This document shows positions 11,707-24,318 of a stretch of DNA of 64,000 bases, piece after piece. A model generated the notes under the pieces. It was not told the DNA's origin. It was given only the letters and a program-made list of their open reading frames with translations, and ran no database searches. The DNA is from Jacaranda mimosifolia (lineage: Eukaryota > Streptophyta > Magnoliopsida > Lamiales > Bignoniaceae). Each line of letters begins with the position of its first letter. Positions within the stretch are counted from its first letter, which is position 1. Made by a program: the position numbers and the translations under genes. The stretch is taken from contig CM032125.1 in NCBI GenBank assembly GCA_018894105.1, positions 28,195,032-28,259,031 of the forward strand, in the 5' to 3' direction.

Positions 11707-14700
11707 TGTCACGCCCCAAATTCGGGACATAACACGACAGTGCCCCTAAATCCAAAAACTCAAAGACACTAAGCCTCAGATTCAACAGAGCATGCTGAAT
11801 TTCCAAAATTTTATTTAAATGAAATCTAAAACAAATTGTCACAATGAGAAATAATTCCAAATAGTTGTCTAAATAGTCAAACTTGAGTAACTAAGATCTC
11901 AAGAAAAAAAAAATTCCTAAGCAATTAACTAAGAATCTTAAACATCAAATAACCTATTCTGAAATACCAATCTCTTATCACGATCCCCAAAACTACTCAT
12001 ATTCCTCATCTCGAACTAAGGTAGTGATTGGTATGCAGGAATGGATTAGGTGGGAATGAAATGACTTTAGGAATAGATTGAAGTTGGGAAAGGAATGATG
12101 TTGGTATACTTTATCCTATGATTGGTACATACAAGGAATGAAAAAGGAATGGAATCGACATTCCCTTCTTGATTCCATTCTAATGATTGGTAAATAGGAA
12201 TGACCACTAAGAATGGAATGAATTTTTTAAATGACCAAATTACCCTTTTGTAAAAAATTATTAAAATAAAAGAATTTATTAGTAAAATATTTTTTATATA
12301 TTACCGTAGATTTTTTTTTTAAGTGAGTCTATAATTATGCAGTTTTAATATTACTTTTAATATTATTCGAATTACATCAGTAAATATATGCATTTTATAT
12401 GTTATCAACAAGTTATATATGCTTACGAAAAAAAGTATAAACACAATTCCTTTAAAATTATTATTTTTAAATTTATAATTTAGCAAGATTTTTTGATAAA
12501 ATATAATTAAAAAAATTATAAAATGCTTTATAACTAGACTGCTTAACTTTTTTGTAATAAGAAAATGATTTATTGTACTTTTTTATAAGTTTAAGTTGAA
12601 AAGTTGTTGATAGAATGGACAACTATTCATTTATTAATTTATATATATATTTTTAATCATTTAAAGATATGCATATATAAATAATATTTTAAACTATATA
12701 TATTTCATTAGCATGGACCAAGTCGATAATACTTCTACTTTTTTTATTATTAAAATTGAGATGCGCATCATTATTCTTATTTTTATTATTTATTATTTAT
12801 ATTTTTATAATAATTTATAATAATTTAATAATTTTTATAATATTACTAAAAAATATATGAATAAAATATATAATTAAATAAAAAAATAGCAATCAATTAA
12901 GTTGGAATATAATATCAAATGTTTACAAAGTGAAGATTTTTTTTTCTTAAATATAAAAGTATTCAGAACAAAAGTTACACAACTTATCAAAAACTTTCAA
13001 TTCATTAATTAACCATGCTCATGAACTTTCAGGATTCTAATTGGTTATCTTGGCCAAAATCTTAACTACAACGCCGTTAAGTGGCTTTGAAATTCTTAAC
13101 TACAACGTTCTTAACTAGAATGCAGTTAAGAGGCTTCAGAATTCTTAACTACAATGCCGTTAAGAGGCTTCAGAAATCTTAACTGTAATGCCGTTAAGTG
13201 GCTTTAGAAATCTTTTGCTACTATAACCTCATAGCATAGTTACGGAACTCGTTCCTACTGACAGTTTCTCAATTATTCAGAGTATAGATCCTTTTTATTA
13301 TTTATTTTGACAAAAAGTACTATATCTTATGCAAGTATTCAGAAAGATTTTATTTTATATACTCAAATTCTAAAAAAAAATATGTTTTATGAATGCAGAA
13401 AAGCCTTATAAACAGTTAAATATTTGTAGATAGAAAATTCAACAATAAATACCATTAGATCTAGAAGTTCAATAAAAAGAACATGTCATTTATTTTTTAT
13501 GCATAAATTATTCGTGCAGAAAATATTTTCAATAGAAAAAGAATAAAGATTTACATACTGCGAAATACTAAAACTCAAGACTTCTCCTAGGTCTTATCTA
13601 TCACTTACGCGTCCTCTACCAATTCTACGAAAGAAAAAAAATGTTAACACCCAAGTATTAAATTCCCTATGAATTTTTACATAATTGAACTGGTATTTTC
13701 TCACCTCTGCATATAACTTCTCAAATTCCTATTGTATGGGTATTTATGTTACCAGGCTAGGTATTTTGGATAGACTAAAACTATTATCAGGATTAGATGA
13801 CTAACCTCTATTCAAAATCCTAACTTCTCACAAAAATCCTAACTTTTCAAATTTGATAAGATCTCAATCCTAGCTAGAAAATGATAACTTAAAGGTGCAA
13901 AGATAGTTCTAAAATCCTAACCTTATCAGGATTAGGTAGTTACTGAAATCCCTAGAATCTTTAACTTGTGAAGATTGGATAATTACTGAAATTCGCAAGC
14001 TCATGACTAAATATCCGAAATACTAACTTTTTAATGATTTAATAATTTTGGATCTTAGCTAACTATTACCATAGTTTAGTATTTAAATAATAGGGAATAT
14101 CTATAATGAATTTTCGCATGGAAACATAGTGGTACACAAAAGGAGGTCCTAAGATTTCATATCACCTATATTTATATGATTTTAGCTAACCAACATGGCT
14201 AGATACCTTATGGGGGTCAAAAACTATCCAAATAGAGTTTTAAAATGGTGGGAAGACCTCTAGAATTATTCATCTATCCATAAATCCAAAAATTCCATAA
14301 AATTTAGTTTCCATCATCTTTAACTTGATAATCATGCCCGTAATTACTTCGTAATAATTTGTGGGCTTAATTTCTACACTACTTATGGGCTTAATCATAA
14401 CTTAAAATAAATTAAATATTTGGGCTATTATTACATCTAACCTATAAAGCATAAATACCATTTATAGGCTTATTTTTATACTAGGTATGGGTCTCAACAA
14501 CTTGAAATAAATCAAATAATTTGGGTTAACTAGTATATCTTAAATCACTAATTAGATATGAACTAAAGATTAATATTTCCTTTGCCATAAATTGGTATCC
14601 AAAATAGCTAGCTTAAAATCATCAATATAAAACTCAATCAATAAAGTTCCATCAAATAATTAACTTAATAAATTCTACATCTCCAATCATCCCCAAATAA

Positions 14701-14939
14701 TCCTAAAAATATTATTAAAATCTAAAATCTATGTCTTTGAAATTGCAAATAAAAATCTAGATGAGTACCCAAAATAGGATCCTTAATAACTGTATGCTCA
14801 AATTTTAGGAGAAGAGCAATCCAATAATATCAATGAAAAATCAAAATCAAATATTTTTACTCCATAATTTCTACCATCCAATATCGTATCTATATTATAA
14901 TAATTCATATAAAGAATTGGGGTATTACATTAATAAAGA
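11707..14939. mobile_element. 3.2 kb LTR-like element (solo LTR or non-autonomous), nested in copia A leader
   Basis: The plus strand begins TGTCACGCCCCAAATTCGGG and ends GGGGTATTACA, flanked by perfect 5-bp duplications TTAAT (11702-11706 and 14940-14944). The termini are TG...CA. There is no reading frame of interest and no internal pair of LTRs that I can see. The terminal sequences resemble those of long plant Ty3/gypsy LTRs, read either way, so a solo LTR is the simplest interpretation, probably with further insertions inside. The family name is not established. Confidence 0.6.
13059..13213. repeat. Minisatellite inside the 3.2 kb element
   Basis: About four imperfect tandem units of about 38 bp, each close to CTTAACTACAATGCCGTTAA followed by a GGCTTCAGAAAT-like block. 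Confidence 0.7.
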
Positions 14940-15914
14940 TCTACCGTTTTTCTTTTTCCTATGCTTGATTGTTCAAATTTGATGAGTTAATAAAGATATT
15001 GAATTAGGGAGCAAATTTCCTTGGTACAAGAATTGCCGTGTTTACAAACATATGTTAATTACTTAAATCATTAGATGTGGACCCTCATGTTTTATGTATA
15101 TATAGATTGCTTTTCCTTTGTTATATATGTATATACTTGAAGGAAACAAAACAATGTTAGCATCGCATGTATATGCAAATTATAAATGTTCTGGGTTTTT
15201 TGTTTTCTTTGCGTTTTTCTGCCCGCGGAAATTAATATAACAATTTTTCTTTCCCTGTGGCTCAAATAGTGGTAACTGTAATAGATATGCCTTTAAGCCT
15301 ACAAAAATAATACAATTAAAGTTTAATTTTATATTTAGTTAGATTAATTGTTGAACCTCGGATATTTGTGCGATGTATGTAGTCAAATGAATTAAATTCT
15401 AAAACAAATTAAATGCTACGAAGTTTCTTTATAACTCCCCAAAGTACATATTGTTTTAGTACTTAATTTTATAGGAGTCTTGTATACATATTGCACGTGT
15501 GCAAGTTGGGCAATTAATGAATGAACTCTGTTATGCACTTATTTTATAAGTTGAAATAAACAGTTGCATCAAAGTGTTCTATTTATTGAAACTTATAAAA
15601 TTTGTGGCATTCATATCTTAAGTTGGTGTTATTATGTATTCTTACTTGCCAAAAGGGGGTTAGATATGTGTGATAATTGGTTTTATCGGTGCAGAACATA
15701 TTGATGGGAATATATTAATTTAGAAGATTTGTTTCTCAAAGGAGGCGACTCTTCAATAATTAATACATCTCCATACCGTTCTTGCATGAGAGGCGTCGTG
15801 TGTTTGGCATTCTCTGCCCAAAGGGGAGTTTGTCATAACTCATGAAGACTCTATGAGGAATTAAGCCATATTGTTCCAGGCTTATTCTTGTTAATTACCT
15901 ATTATTAATGTGGT

Positions 15915-16765
15915 TTGTTGCATTCTTGTTGTTTTTGGACAGTTACTGTGAATTTAAATAATGGTAATGCCACTATTGAAGTGTTGAATGGTGGAAATTA
16001 TAAAAGATGGAAGCGTGATATTAACTTTGCCTTGGGATTAGTTGATATTGATTTAGCTCTTCGAAAGGATCAACCTCCCCTGCCTACTGATAATACTTCT
16101 GACGCTATGAAAAGAGCTCATGCTCAATGGGAGAGGTCCAATCACCTAAGTCTTCTAGCTATGAAAAAGTCTATTCGAGAGCATTTGGTTAGTGCACTTC
16201 CTGAGACCAATAATGCTAGGGAGTTTTTCCATGTAGTAGGACAAAGGTATCAAGTGTCTGATAAGTTTGAGGCTGGAAATCTAATGAGTGATTTGGCGAG
16301 TATGAAGTATAATAACTTTGGTGGGGTTAGGGAATATATTTTGAAAATGGTTCACATCCAATCCAGACTCAAGGATCTTGATATTATCCTCTCTGATAAC
16401 TACATTGTTCACACTGCTCTCAATTCCTTGCCTATGGAATTTAGTCAAATCAAAATAGCTTATAACACCCAGAATGAGTCATGGAGTATTATTAACCTTA
16501 TCTCCAAATGTGTCTCTGAGGGAGAGTAGATAGACAATCTTGTTTCTCATCCTGGTCCTAAATCTGGGAAGAGTCAAAATATCTCCAACCCTAAGAAACC
16601 TCATTATCATTCTCATAAGAAGGCTCAGAATACTAACAGGCATGGTAATGGTCAGACCCATAACCTAGGAGTCAAGAAAGTTGGTCCTAAAAAAGGAAGT
16701 AAAATGTTACTTTTGTAAGAAGCTGGGCCATAAGAGGCTTGAGTGTCCTGATTTCCAAGCTTGAT
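15915..16765 (+). pseudogene. Copia A gag remnant with CCHC zinc knuckle
   Basis: Frame 15915-16529 encodes about 200 residues of a copia-type Gag (capsid-like, UBN2 family), with NYKRWKRDINFALG near the N-terminus and a helical region ending CVSEGE. A stop closes this frame. About 190 bases further on, a separate frame shows a zinc knuckle with the spacing C-x2-C-x4-H-x4-C (CYFCKKLGHKRLEC, about 16700-16741). In an intact element these parts are one protein that packages the RNA. Protease follows as a decayed stretch near 16850. The true Gag start is uncertain; the methionine at 15915 lies in a less Gag-like leader. Confidence 0.75.
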
Positions 16766-17767
16766 TAGAGAAGAAAAAGGAAAAAGTTAATTCATTAGCC
16801 CTAGTTTGTTTTGAGCTAAATTGAGTTAATGTTCCTATTAATTCTTGGTGGCTTAATAGTAGGGCAAATGTCCATATTGCAATTTCATTGCAGGGGTTCA
16901 TAAACAAAAGGAAGCCAAGTAGATAAGAGTCTAAGATTGGAGTAGCTATTGAAGGCCTAGCAGTAGTAGAACATCTAGGAACAATCATTTTGAACTTAGA
17001 ATCTGATTTTAAGCTTGTTTTGGAAAATATTTTTTGTGTACCAACTTTCACTCATAACTTAATTTCTATTTCTATTTTGGGCAATTTGGGTTGTGATATC
17101 TCTTTAGGCAAAGTAAAGTTTAATTTTGTTAGGATTGCTTCCCAAAATAATATTTTAACTATGCCAAGTAAATTCAAACTTATATGGTAGCTTTCAATCC
17201 TGTCAAATGTGATTAAGTAGTCAATTTCTGCAGCAAATCTGGAATTTCCATATTAAGAACCAAAAGTATTTTTGGTATGTTGCCGTTGCATCAACAAAGG
17301 CAGCCGCACAATTAGTATATTACCATTACATCATTCAAGGAGCAAATTGAGGCATCGATTTTGGAATATCTCAAAATCTACTATTTAAACAAGTAGTATC
17401 TCTAATGTAAAACTAGTTAGTGCTATTGAGAGCTATTATGATTATTCCGTTACTCTTTACTTCACAAAACCCCAGTATTACTCGTAGAATATTCTGGTTC
17501 ACTTCTGTGAGGTTTTGAAGTTAGCATTGCTCATTGTACTTGTTCTTGTTTCTTTGCTAATAATATTTGCATGTTCAAAATCCTAAGTCCTTTGACTTAG
17601 GAACTGGAGTAGGTTGCCGAACCACTACAAATACCTTGTCTCATTTATTTATATTTCTACTTTAACTGGAATTTCATTTCCATCTAGAACTTCCAATTTA
17701 TTCTCTGTTTCACTGCTTGACTCTTTTGAGTCCTTTACCCTTTTAGGACCTTATTTTCTATCAAATG

Positions 17768-18744
17768 GCCATTTACTACTTGTTCAAATATATGTGGATG
17801 ATATAATCTTTGGTGGCACTCGTAAAGATCTTTGTGACCAATTTGCGTCATGCATGACAACGAAATTTGAAATGAGTGTTATGGGTGAGTTAAATTTTTT
17901 CCTTGGCCTCCAAATCAAACAAACTACCACTGAAATCTTTATATCTCAAGAAAAATGCACTAAGGAACTCTTGCAGAAATTTAGTATGCAAGATTGTAAA
18001 TAATCCAACGTTCCCATGGCTATATCTACAAAACTGGAACTTGATCCTGATGGAAAAAGTGTAGATGAAACAACATACAGGGGCATGATTGGAAGCTTGT
18101 TGTATCTAACTTCCAGTCATCCAAATATACTATTTACCACCAGTTTGTGTGCTCGGTTTCAAGGACAATCGAAAGAGGCACATCTCAAAGTTGTGAAAAG
18201 AATCCTTCACAATCTCAAAGGAACTACCAACAATGGCCTTTGTTACCCTCGATCGCATTTTTTCAATCTTCTTGGGTATTCTGATGCTGACTATGCAGGG
18301 TGCAAGATTGATCAAAAAAGCACTACTGGAACTTGTTAACTACTAGGGTCATGTTTAGTAAGTTGGTTTACAAAGAAACAAAGTGTGGTGGCTATGTCAA
18401 CAACTGAGGCTGAATACATGACGCTAGGTAATTGTTACTCACAACTATTATAGATGAAACAAACCCTCAGTGATTATGGCTTACAATTTCCTTGCATATC
18501 TATCTTATGTGACAACACTAGTACTATCTGCATTGCAAAAATTCCTGTCTATCACTTACGCGCAAAACACATAGAAATAAGACATCATTTTATTAAAGAT
18601 CATGTCCAAAAAGGTGATGTTTGTATATCTTTCGTTGATACACACAATCAGTTGGCTGACATCTTCACTAAACCACTCCCAGAAGAAAGATTCAGTTTTC
18701 TCAAACAAAAATTAGGGATCATTCCTTTTTTCTTCTCCTCATAA
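17768..18744 (+). pseudogene. Copia B reverse transcriptase / RNase H remnant
   Basis: The frame begins within the left LTR and enters RT at the catalytic motif YVDDIIFGGT (about 17790-17820), so the fingers and most of the palm are missing. It continues through MGELNFFLGLQIKQ, has a stop at about 18001, and goes on with YRGMIGSLLYLTSSHP (about 18076-18123) and RNase H motifs SDADYAGCKID and STTEAEYM. After a further stop it ends with AKHIEIRHHFIKDHVQKGD and LADIFTKPLPEERF (18454-18744). Motif order and wording are typical of Sirevirus RT-RNase H. Several in-frame stops make it inactive. Confidence 0.85.
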
Positions 18745-19897
18745 CTTACATTTGGAATGTGAACCTCATTTTATGTTTGATATGTGAAGTCTTTTGGCAA
18801 GAATATATTCTCCTTCCAAAAAAAAAAAAAAAAAATTTAGGGGGAAAATCTGAAATTCAACCATCTGTCTCTCCTGCACAACATGATCTACACCCTTCAC
18901 CATTCCTCCAAAAACCTTCCATATTGCATGCTCCTTACCCATATTCTTCGCTCTGAAGATGTCTTTCTTCCATCACTGGTGGCTGAAGACCCAAGTGAAT
19001 GGAAAGTAGTAGACCTACCCAGTCTCAAGAAAATGCAGATTCAAATCGGTGAGGATAGGGTATGGTTCAAAGGAACCTCCAACTCCGCTGTTATTCCCTC
19101 TGCTCCGTGATGTATAACTCATCGTAACCCTAGAAAAAAAACCCTTTATGTCTCTGATCCCTTTGTTCAAGAAGTTGACTCCGTCGCCTCTAAAGGCATC
19201 TCTTCTAAACACAAAAACAAAAAACTAGATGTTCTCAAGCCACCTCTTCTCCTCATTGTTTAGAATATTGCATCCTCCAGTGATCGTCTCAACACCAAAC
19301 TCTCTGAGTTCATTAGCACAGTTGAAAACAACTTCCGCATGTGTAAAACCAAAATCGCTTTTCCCTCCGCAAATGCTCTCGCAGTCCTTAAGCTTTTTGA
19401 TGATGAGGGGGAGAACTACTTTCTAAGTTGTTCTTATGGCTAAATCTTTTACTAAGAACTCTGCCTGATGGTTATCTTAGCATAAGACTGATACTTTGTT
19501 ACTACTTTTGAAGCTGATGTGCTAATGCTCTACTACTCATCCTTAAAACTGCCTGATGGTTATCTTAGCATAAGACTGATGCTTTGCTGCTACTTTTGAA
19601 ATTGATGTACTAATGCTTTGCTACTCATGCTTAAAAAGATTCCTTAAGTTTTTTTGGTTCTTTTTACATTTAAGCATGTATACTTTTGTCTTGTATGCTT
19701 AGACAGCTTTACCTGAACAGCATCTTCAAAGTTATATATTTAAACATATGTCCTCTTGTCTTTTCTGGGTCTTAAAATTGCCTCAAATAGGGGGACAAAA
19801 ATGTTTATGCATGCTTTGACAGTTTGAATCTGATCCATGCTACAACATCTTTAAACAGAGGAGAACAACAAAATGGCACCATCAAAAAGAGGGAGAT
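18745..19897 (+). other. 3' extra segment of copia B (degenerate)
   Basis: About 1.15 kb lies between the end of RNase H and the 3' LTR. Sireviruses often carry an additional frame or long non-coding stretch here. The frames present (for example 18883-19110 and 19229-19426) are short and interrupted, and I recognise no domain. From 19458 to 19635 a unit of about 95 bp containing CTGATGGTTATCTTAGCATA is repeated twice. Confidence 0.5.
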
Positions 19898-20545
19898 TGT
19901 TAGGATTGCTTCCCAAAACAATATTTTGATTATGCCAAGTAAATTCAAACTTGTATGGTAGCTTTCAATCCTGTCAAATGTGATTAAGTTAAGTAGTCAA
20001 TTTGTGCAACAAATTTGGAATTTCCATATTAAGAACCAAAAGTATTTTTGGTATGTTGCCATTACATCATCTAAGGCATCCGCACAATTGGTATATTACC
20101 ATTATAGCATTCAAGGAGCAAATTGAGGCATCAACTCTGGAAGATCTCAAAATCTACTATTTAAACAAGTAGTATCTCTAATGTAAAACTAGTTAGTGCT
20201 ATTGAGAGCTGTTAGGATTATTTCATTACTCTTTACTTCGCAAAACCCCAGTATTACCCGTAGAATATTCTGGTTCACTTCTGTGAGGTTTTGAAGTTAG
20301 CATTGCACATTGTACTTGTTCTTGTTTCTTTGCTAATAATATTTGCATATACAAAATCCTATGTCCTTTAGCTTAGGTAGTGGAGTAGGCTTGCCGAACC
20401 ACTTTAAACACCTTGTCTCGTTTATTTATATTTATGCTTTAACTGGAATTTCGTTTCCATTTGAAACTTCCAATTTATTCTCTATTTCATTGCTTAACTC
20501 TTTTGAGTCCTTTACCCTTTTGGGACCTTATTTTCTATCAAATTT

Positions 20546-23118
20546 TATGTTGGACGAAAATTATTGGTTGTGACTTTTTGTCCAATAGCCTATATATGTT
20601 GACTTTAGCTTCTAATCAAATTTATTCATCCTCTAATATTGAAAATATTGTGTCTAAAAGACCCCTAAGTAATGATTCTTCCATATTATGGCATAGATGT
20701 CCTGGCTATATTTCTAAGGATAGGAAAGAAAGGCTAATAAAAGCTAGCATTCTTTTTAGTCTTAATTTTGGAGACATGGAGATTTTATGTTGATTGTATT
20801 AGGGCCAAACATGATGAGACTGAGCAACATATGGGACCACATGGCAAATATTAATAAGAATATGGAATTGTTACTCAATATACTAAACCTGGAAGTCCTG
20901 AGCAAAATGGTGTAGCTGAAAGGCGTAATCGCACCCTAACTAAGATGATGAAGAGCATGATGAGCCGATGTGAGTTACCTAAATTTCTCTGGGGTGAAGC
21001 CATAAGAACTGCCATGTATATACTTAATCGTGTTCCTACCAAATCAGTTCCTAAAACACCTTTTGAGTTGTGGGTTAGTAGGAAGCCTAGCTTAAATCAT
21101 TTTCATGTGTGGGGATGTCCTACTGAGGTTAGAATTTATAACCCTTTTAAGAAAAAAGATTGACCCCAAATCTACTCGAGGTTACTTCATTGGGTATCTG
21201 GATCATTCTAAAGAATATAGATTCTTTTGTCCTTCTCGTGGAACTCGACTGGTTGAATCTCAGACAGCTAAGTTCTTAGAGCATAATGTACTTGGTAGGA
21301 ATGAATGTTCTCATCCTATAGTAGCTGATGATCTAATTGGATCTGTTACACTTTCCCTGCCTGTTGTGCATGAAATTGAGAATCCTCATGATCAAGTAGC
21401 TACACTTACTGCTAATATGGAGGACGATTTGAATATTGTTCCACATCAAAATGATATACATCAAATGCCCCCTAGACGTTTGACTAGAGAGAGACATACA
21501 GCAATTCCTGATGACTACTATGTGTATCTCTTAGAAAGTGATTATAATGTTAGTCCTGTAGTTGATCCTATCAGCTATTCTGATGCTATGTCTAGTCCTC
21601 AATCAAACTTGTGGCTTAGTGCTATGGAGGATGAGATTCACTCAATGAAAGGAAACAATTTGTGGGAGTTAGTTGATCTGCCCAAAGGTCGAAAGACTAT
21701 AGGTTGCAAATAGGTGTTTAAAATCAAGAAAGACTCAAAAGTGAAGATAGAAAGGTTTAAGGCTAGACTTGTAGCTAAAAGCTTTACTCAAAAAACTAGA
21801 ATTGATTATGGTGATACTTTCTCTCCTATTTCCTCCAAAGATTCCTTTAGGATCATTATGAGTTTAGTAGTACATTTTGAGTTGGAACTTCACCAAATGG
21901 ATGTTAGGACAGCTTTCCTTAATGGCAACCTTGATGAAGAAGTTTATATGACTCAACCAAAGGGTTTTATTCAAGAAGGGAAGGAACACCTTGTGTGTAA
22001 GCTGAATAAGCTAATTTATGGCCTTAAACAGGCTTCTCAGCAGTGGTACTTGAAGTTTGATAAGGTAGTGACTTCATTCGATTTGGAGGAAAATAAGGTA
22101 GACCATTGCATTTACCTTAAGACCAGTAGGAGCAGATTCATTTATTTGGTGCTTTATGTTGATGATATTTTACTTGCTAGTAATGATTTAGGTTTGTTCC
22201 ATCAGACTAAACAAATGTTATTTCGTAGTTTTAATATGAAGGATCTTGGTGAAGCATCTTTTGTTCTTGGAATTGAGATCCATCGTGATAGAACTCCAGG
22301 CTTGTTAGGACTTTCTCAAGTGAGTTACATTAATTGTGTTTTTGGCTAGGTTTAGCATGCAGAATTATAAACCTGGTGATGTGCCTATTGTGAAAGCTAA
22401 TAAAGTTAGCATTGCACAGTGCCCTAAAAACAAACTTGAGCAAGAATCCATGACAAACATTCCTTACTCTAGTGCTATTGGTAGTTTAATGTATTCACTA
22501 GTCTGCACTAGGCCTGATAGAGCCTTCATTGTTGGTGTTCTTGGGCATTTTCTTTCTAATCCAAGATAAAAACATTGGGTGGCTGTTAAGAAAGTCTTGA
22601 AATATTTGAAGAAAACTAGAGACTTCATGCTTGAGGTTATTGGATACTCGGATTCAGATTTTGCTCCCGATGACTTGAGATCCACTTCGGGTTATATTTT
22701 TACGATGGCAGGTGGAACTATTTCATGAAAAAGTGTCAAGTAGACACTTACCGCCTCATCAACCATGTGGGCTGAGTTTGTTGCTTGTTATGGAGCAGCC
22801 ATACATGTTGTATGGCTAAAGAACTTCATTTTAGGACTTTTGGTTGTTGATTCAATTTCTAGGCCACTAAGGATTTATTGTGATAGTGTTGCTGTTGTGT
22901 TCTTTTCAAGGAATAATAAGTCTTCTAGTGCATCTAAACATGTAGAGTTTAAATATCCTGCTGTGAGAGACTTGGTTAAAAATGGCACCATCATGATAGA
23001 GCATGTCGATACCGACTCTATGCTTGCGGATCCTTTGACCAAGGGATTAAGGCCTATTATTTTCAAAAGACATGTAGAACACATAGGTATGATTAAGTCT
23101 TTTGATGTATTAAGTTAA
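20546..23118 (+). pseudogene. Copia A integrase-RT-RNase H remnant
   Basis: After the nested element the pol frame resumes with a GAG-pre-integrase stretch (SSILWHRCPGYISK, about 20667-20708). The integrase core is largely deleted between about 20815 and 20865; the frame resumes with GSPEQNGVAERRNRTL (about 20893-20940) and runs through ILNRVPTKSVPKTPFELW. Reverse transcriptase is at about 21560-22350, with the copia motif QMDVRTAFLNGNLDEEVYM and active site YVDDILLASND (about 22157-22190). RNase H ends with ASKHVEFKYPAVRDLV and MLADPLTKGL, and the last stop is at 23118. Breaks: a frameshift near 21150, a TAG at 21711, a frameshift near 22345, and stops near 22567 and 22726. Confidence 0.85.
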
Positions 23119-23861
23119 GTGAGACATTTTCTTTATTGAATTTGTTAAAATATTGAAGTCTTTTGTCTTGTTAGCTTTTATTAATGCGAGATTCTTTTTT
23201 CAACTGTTGATATATTTGTTATAATTGTGTGCACATTTTGTGGTTATATCTCGCTTAGGTGTTGATATTGAGAGTTAGGTATGTCTCATAAGTGACACCA
23301 TGTTGTATTTAGTATTGAACGGGGCATACATGACTTCTTTTGAAGTTGGATTTTCTTGGAATTTCATATTGTTTTTTGAAATTCATGTCTACAAGAAAAT
23401 CATGGATTTTCTTAGGGTTTCCTATTGCTCAAGAGACTCATATCTTATAAGAAAATCAAATTTTCTTGGGATTTCATATAGTTCTAGAAATCCATGTCTT
23501 ACAAGAAAATTGGAAGACCAATAATGAAATAGCATACATATTTGAGTCATATTTTAGTTGTTATTTCTTGCTACACCACCATGCCTGAATCCATGTCGGT
23601 GGAATTGCTGGTATATGTGACCATGGAAGGTTTTGTGTTAATGAAAGATGCAATCACTGCCATGATCCAATATTAGTTATTTTTATTGGACCAGATTGTG
23701 TTGGTAGTCTTGTCTCATTGCTGTATTTCTTTTCTTTAAATTGTGGCCATAGTCTTTTTTTTTTTTTTTTTTTTTTGTAATTTAGTCCGAGAGTTGTTTT
23801 CTCAAACTTTACCTTTTATTTTGTTTTAAATTTACAATTAATATTTGTCCAAGTAGGAGAA

Positions 23862-24318
23862 TGTTGGAATTTTATTCCAAAATGTGGACTTCTATTAATT
23901 GGATATGTTTTCTAATAAAATAAAAATAGGCTAAATTAATACGGTTAATGAGATTGACTCATAGGGCCTAATATTTTGACTCAATATTATAAAGGCCTTT
24001 TTTTTTTTCCTAAACAGACTTGGTATGATAACTGGTGTAGACCCAATCTTAGAAGCTCGTGATGGGAGGACTCTCTAGGATTTTATCTTATATATATTGT
24101 GGCTAGTTCTCCTCTCCACTACATGTTTTGATATTGTTATCCCATTAAAGTTGTCAAGTAGTTTGTGCGAGAAGGAGAGGAAGACTTGGCGATCAATCGT
24201 ATAATTACAGGAATTGTTGATCATCAATTTCATAACTCAAACAGGTATGTGAATAAATCAATCTAATGGTATTTCGATTTCATGGATATTTGAATTTTGG
24301 GTTGAACAATTTCTAACA
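23862..24318 (+). repeat. Right (3') LTR of copia A
   Basis: A direct repeat of 11113-11564. It is preceded by a purine-rich tract AAGTAGGAGAA and ends TTTCTAACA. Confidence 0.85.

Larger units (their letters stand above)
17127..20540 (+). mobile_element. Deleted Sirevirus-type copia element B nested in copia A
   Basis: Direct LTRs lie at 17127-17763 and 19898-20540, both starting TGTTAGGATTGCTTCC and ending TTTCTATCA. Perfect target duplications AATTT flank it (17122-17126 and 20541-20545). A purine tract AAAGAGGGAGA precedes the right LTR. The left LTR joins reverse transcriptase directly: primer-binding site, gag, protease, integrase and the first part of RT are gone. Copia A protease/pre-integrase sequence stops at the left edge and resumes at the right edge, proving nesting. 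Compact LTRs, RT type and an extra segment between RNase H and the 3' LTR fit the Sirevirus lineage. Confidence 0.85.
11113..24318 (+). mobile_element. Ty1/copia LTR retrotransposon A with two nested insertions
   Basis: Two direct LTRs (11113-11564 and 23862-24318) start TGTTGGAATTTTATTCCA and end AACA. A primer-binding site TGGTATCGGAG (11567-11577) resembles the complement of initiator-Met tRNA. Order inside: gag, zinc knuckle, protease, integrase, reverse transcriptase, RNase H, as in copia. A 3.2 kb LTR-like element sits in the leader and a Sirevirus-type copy in the protease/pre-integrase region. Removing both leaves about 6.6 kb. The 5-bp flanks (GGTCA left, GGAAG right) do not match, so the ends may have been rearranged. 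Confidence 0.85.
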
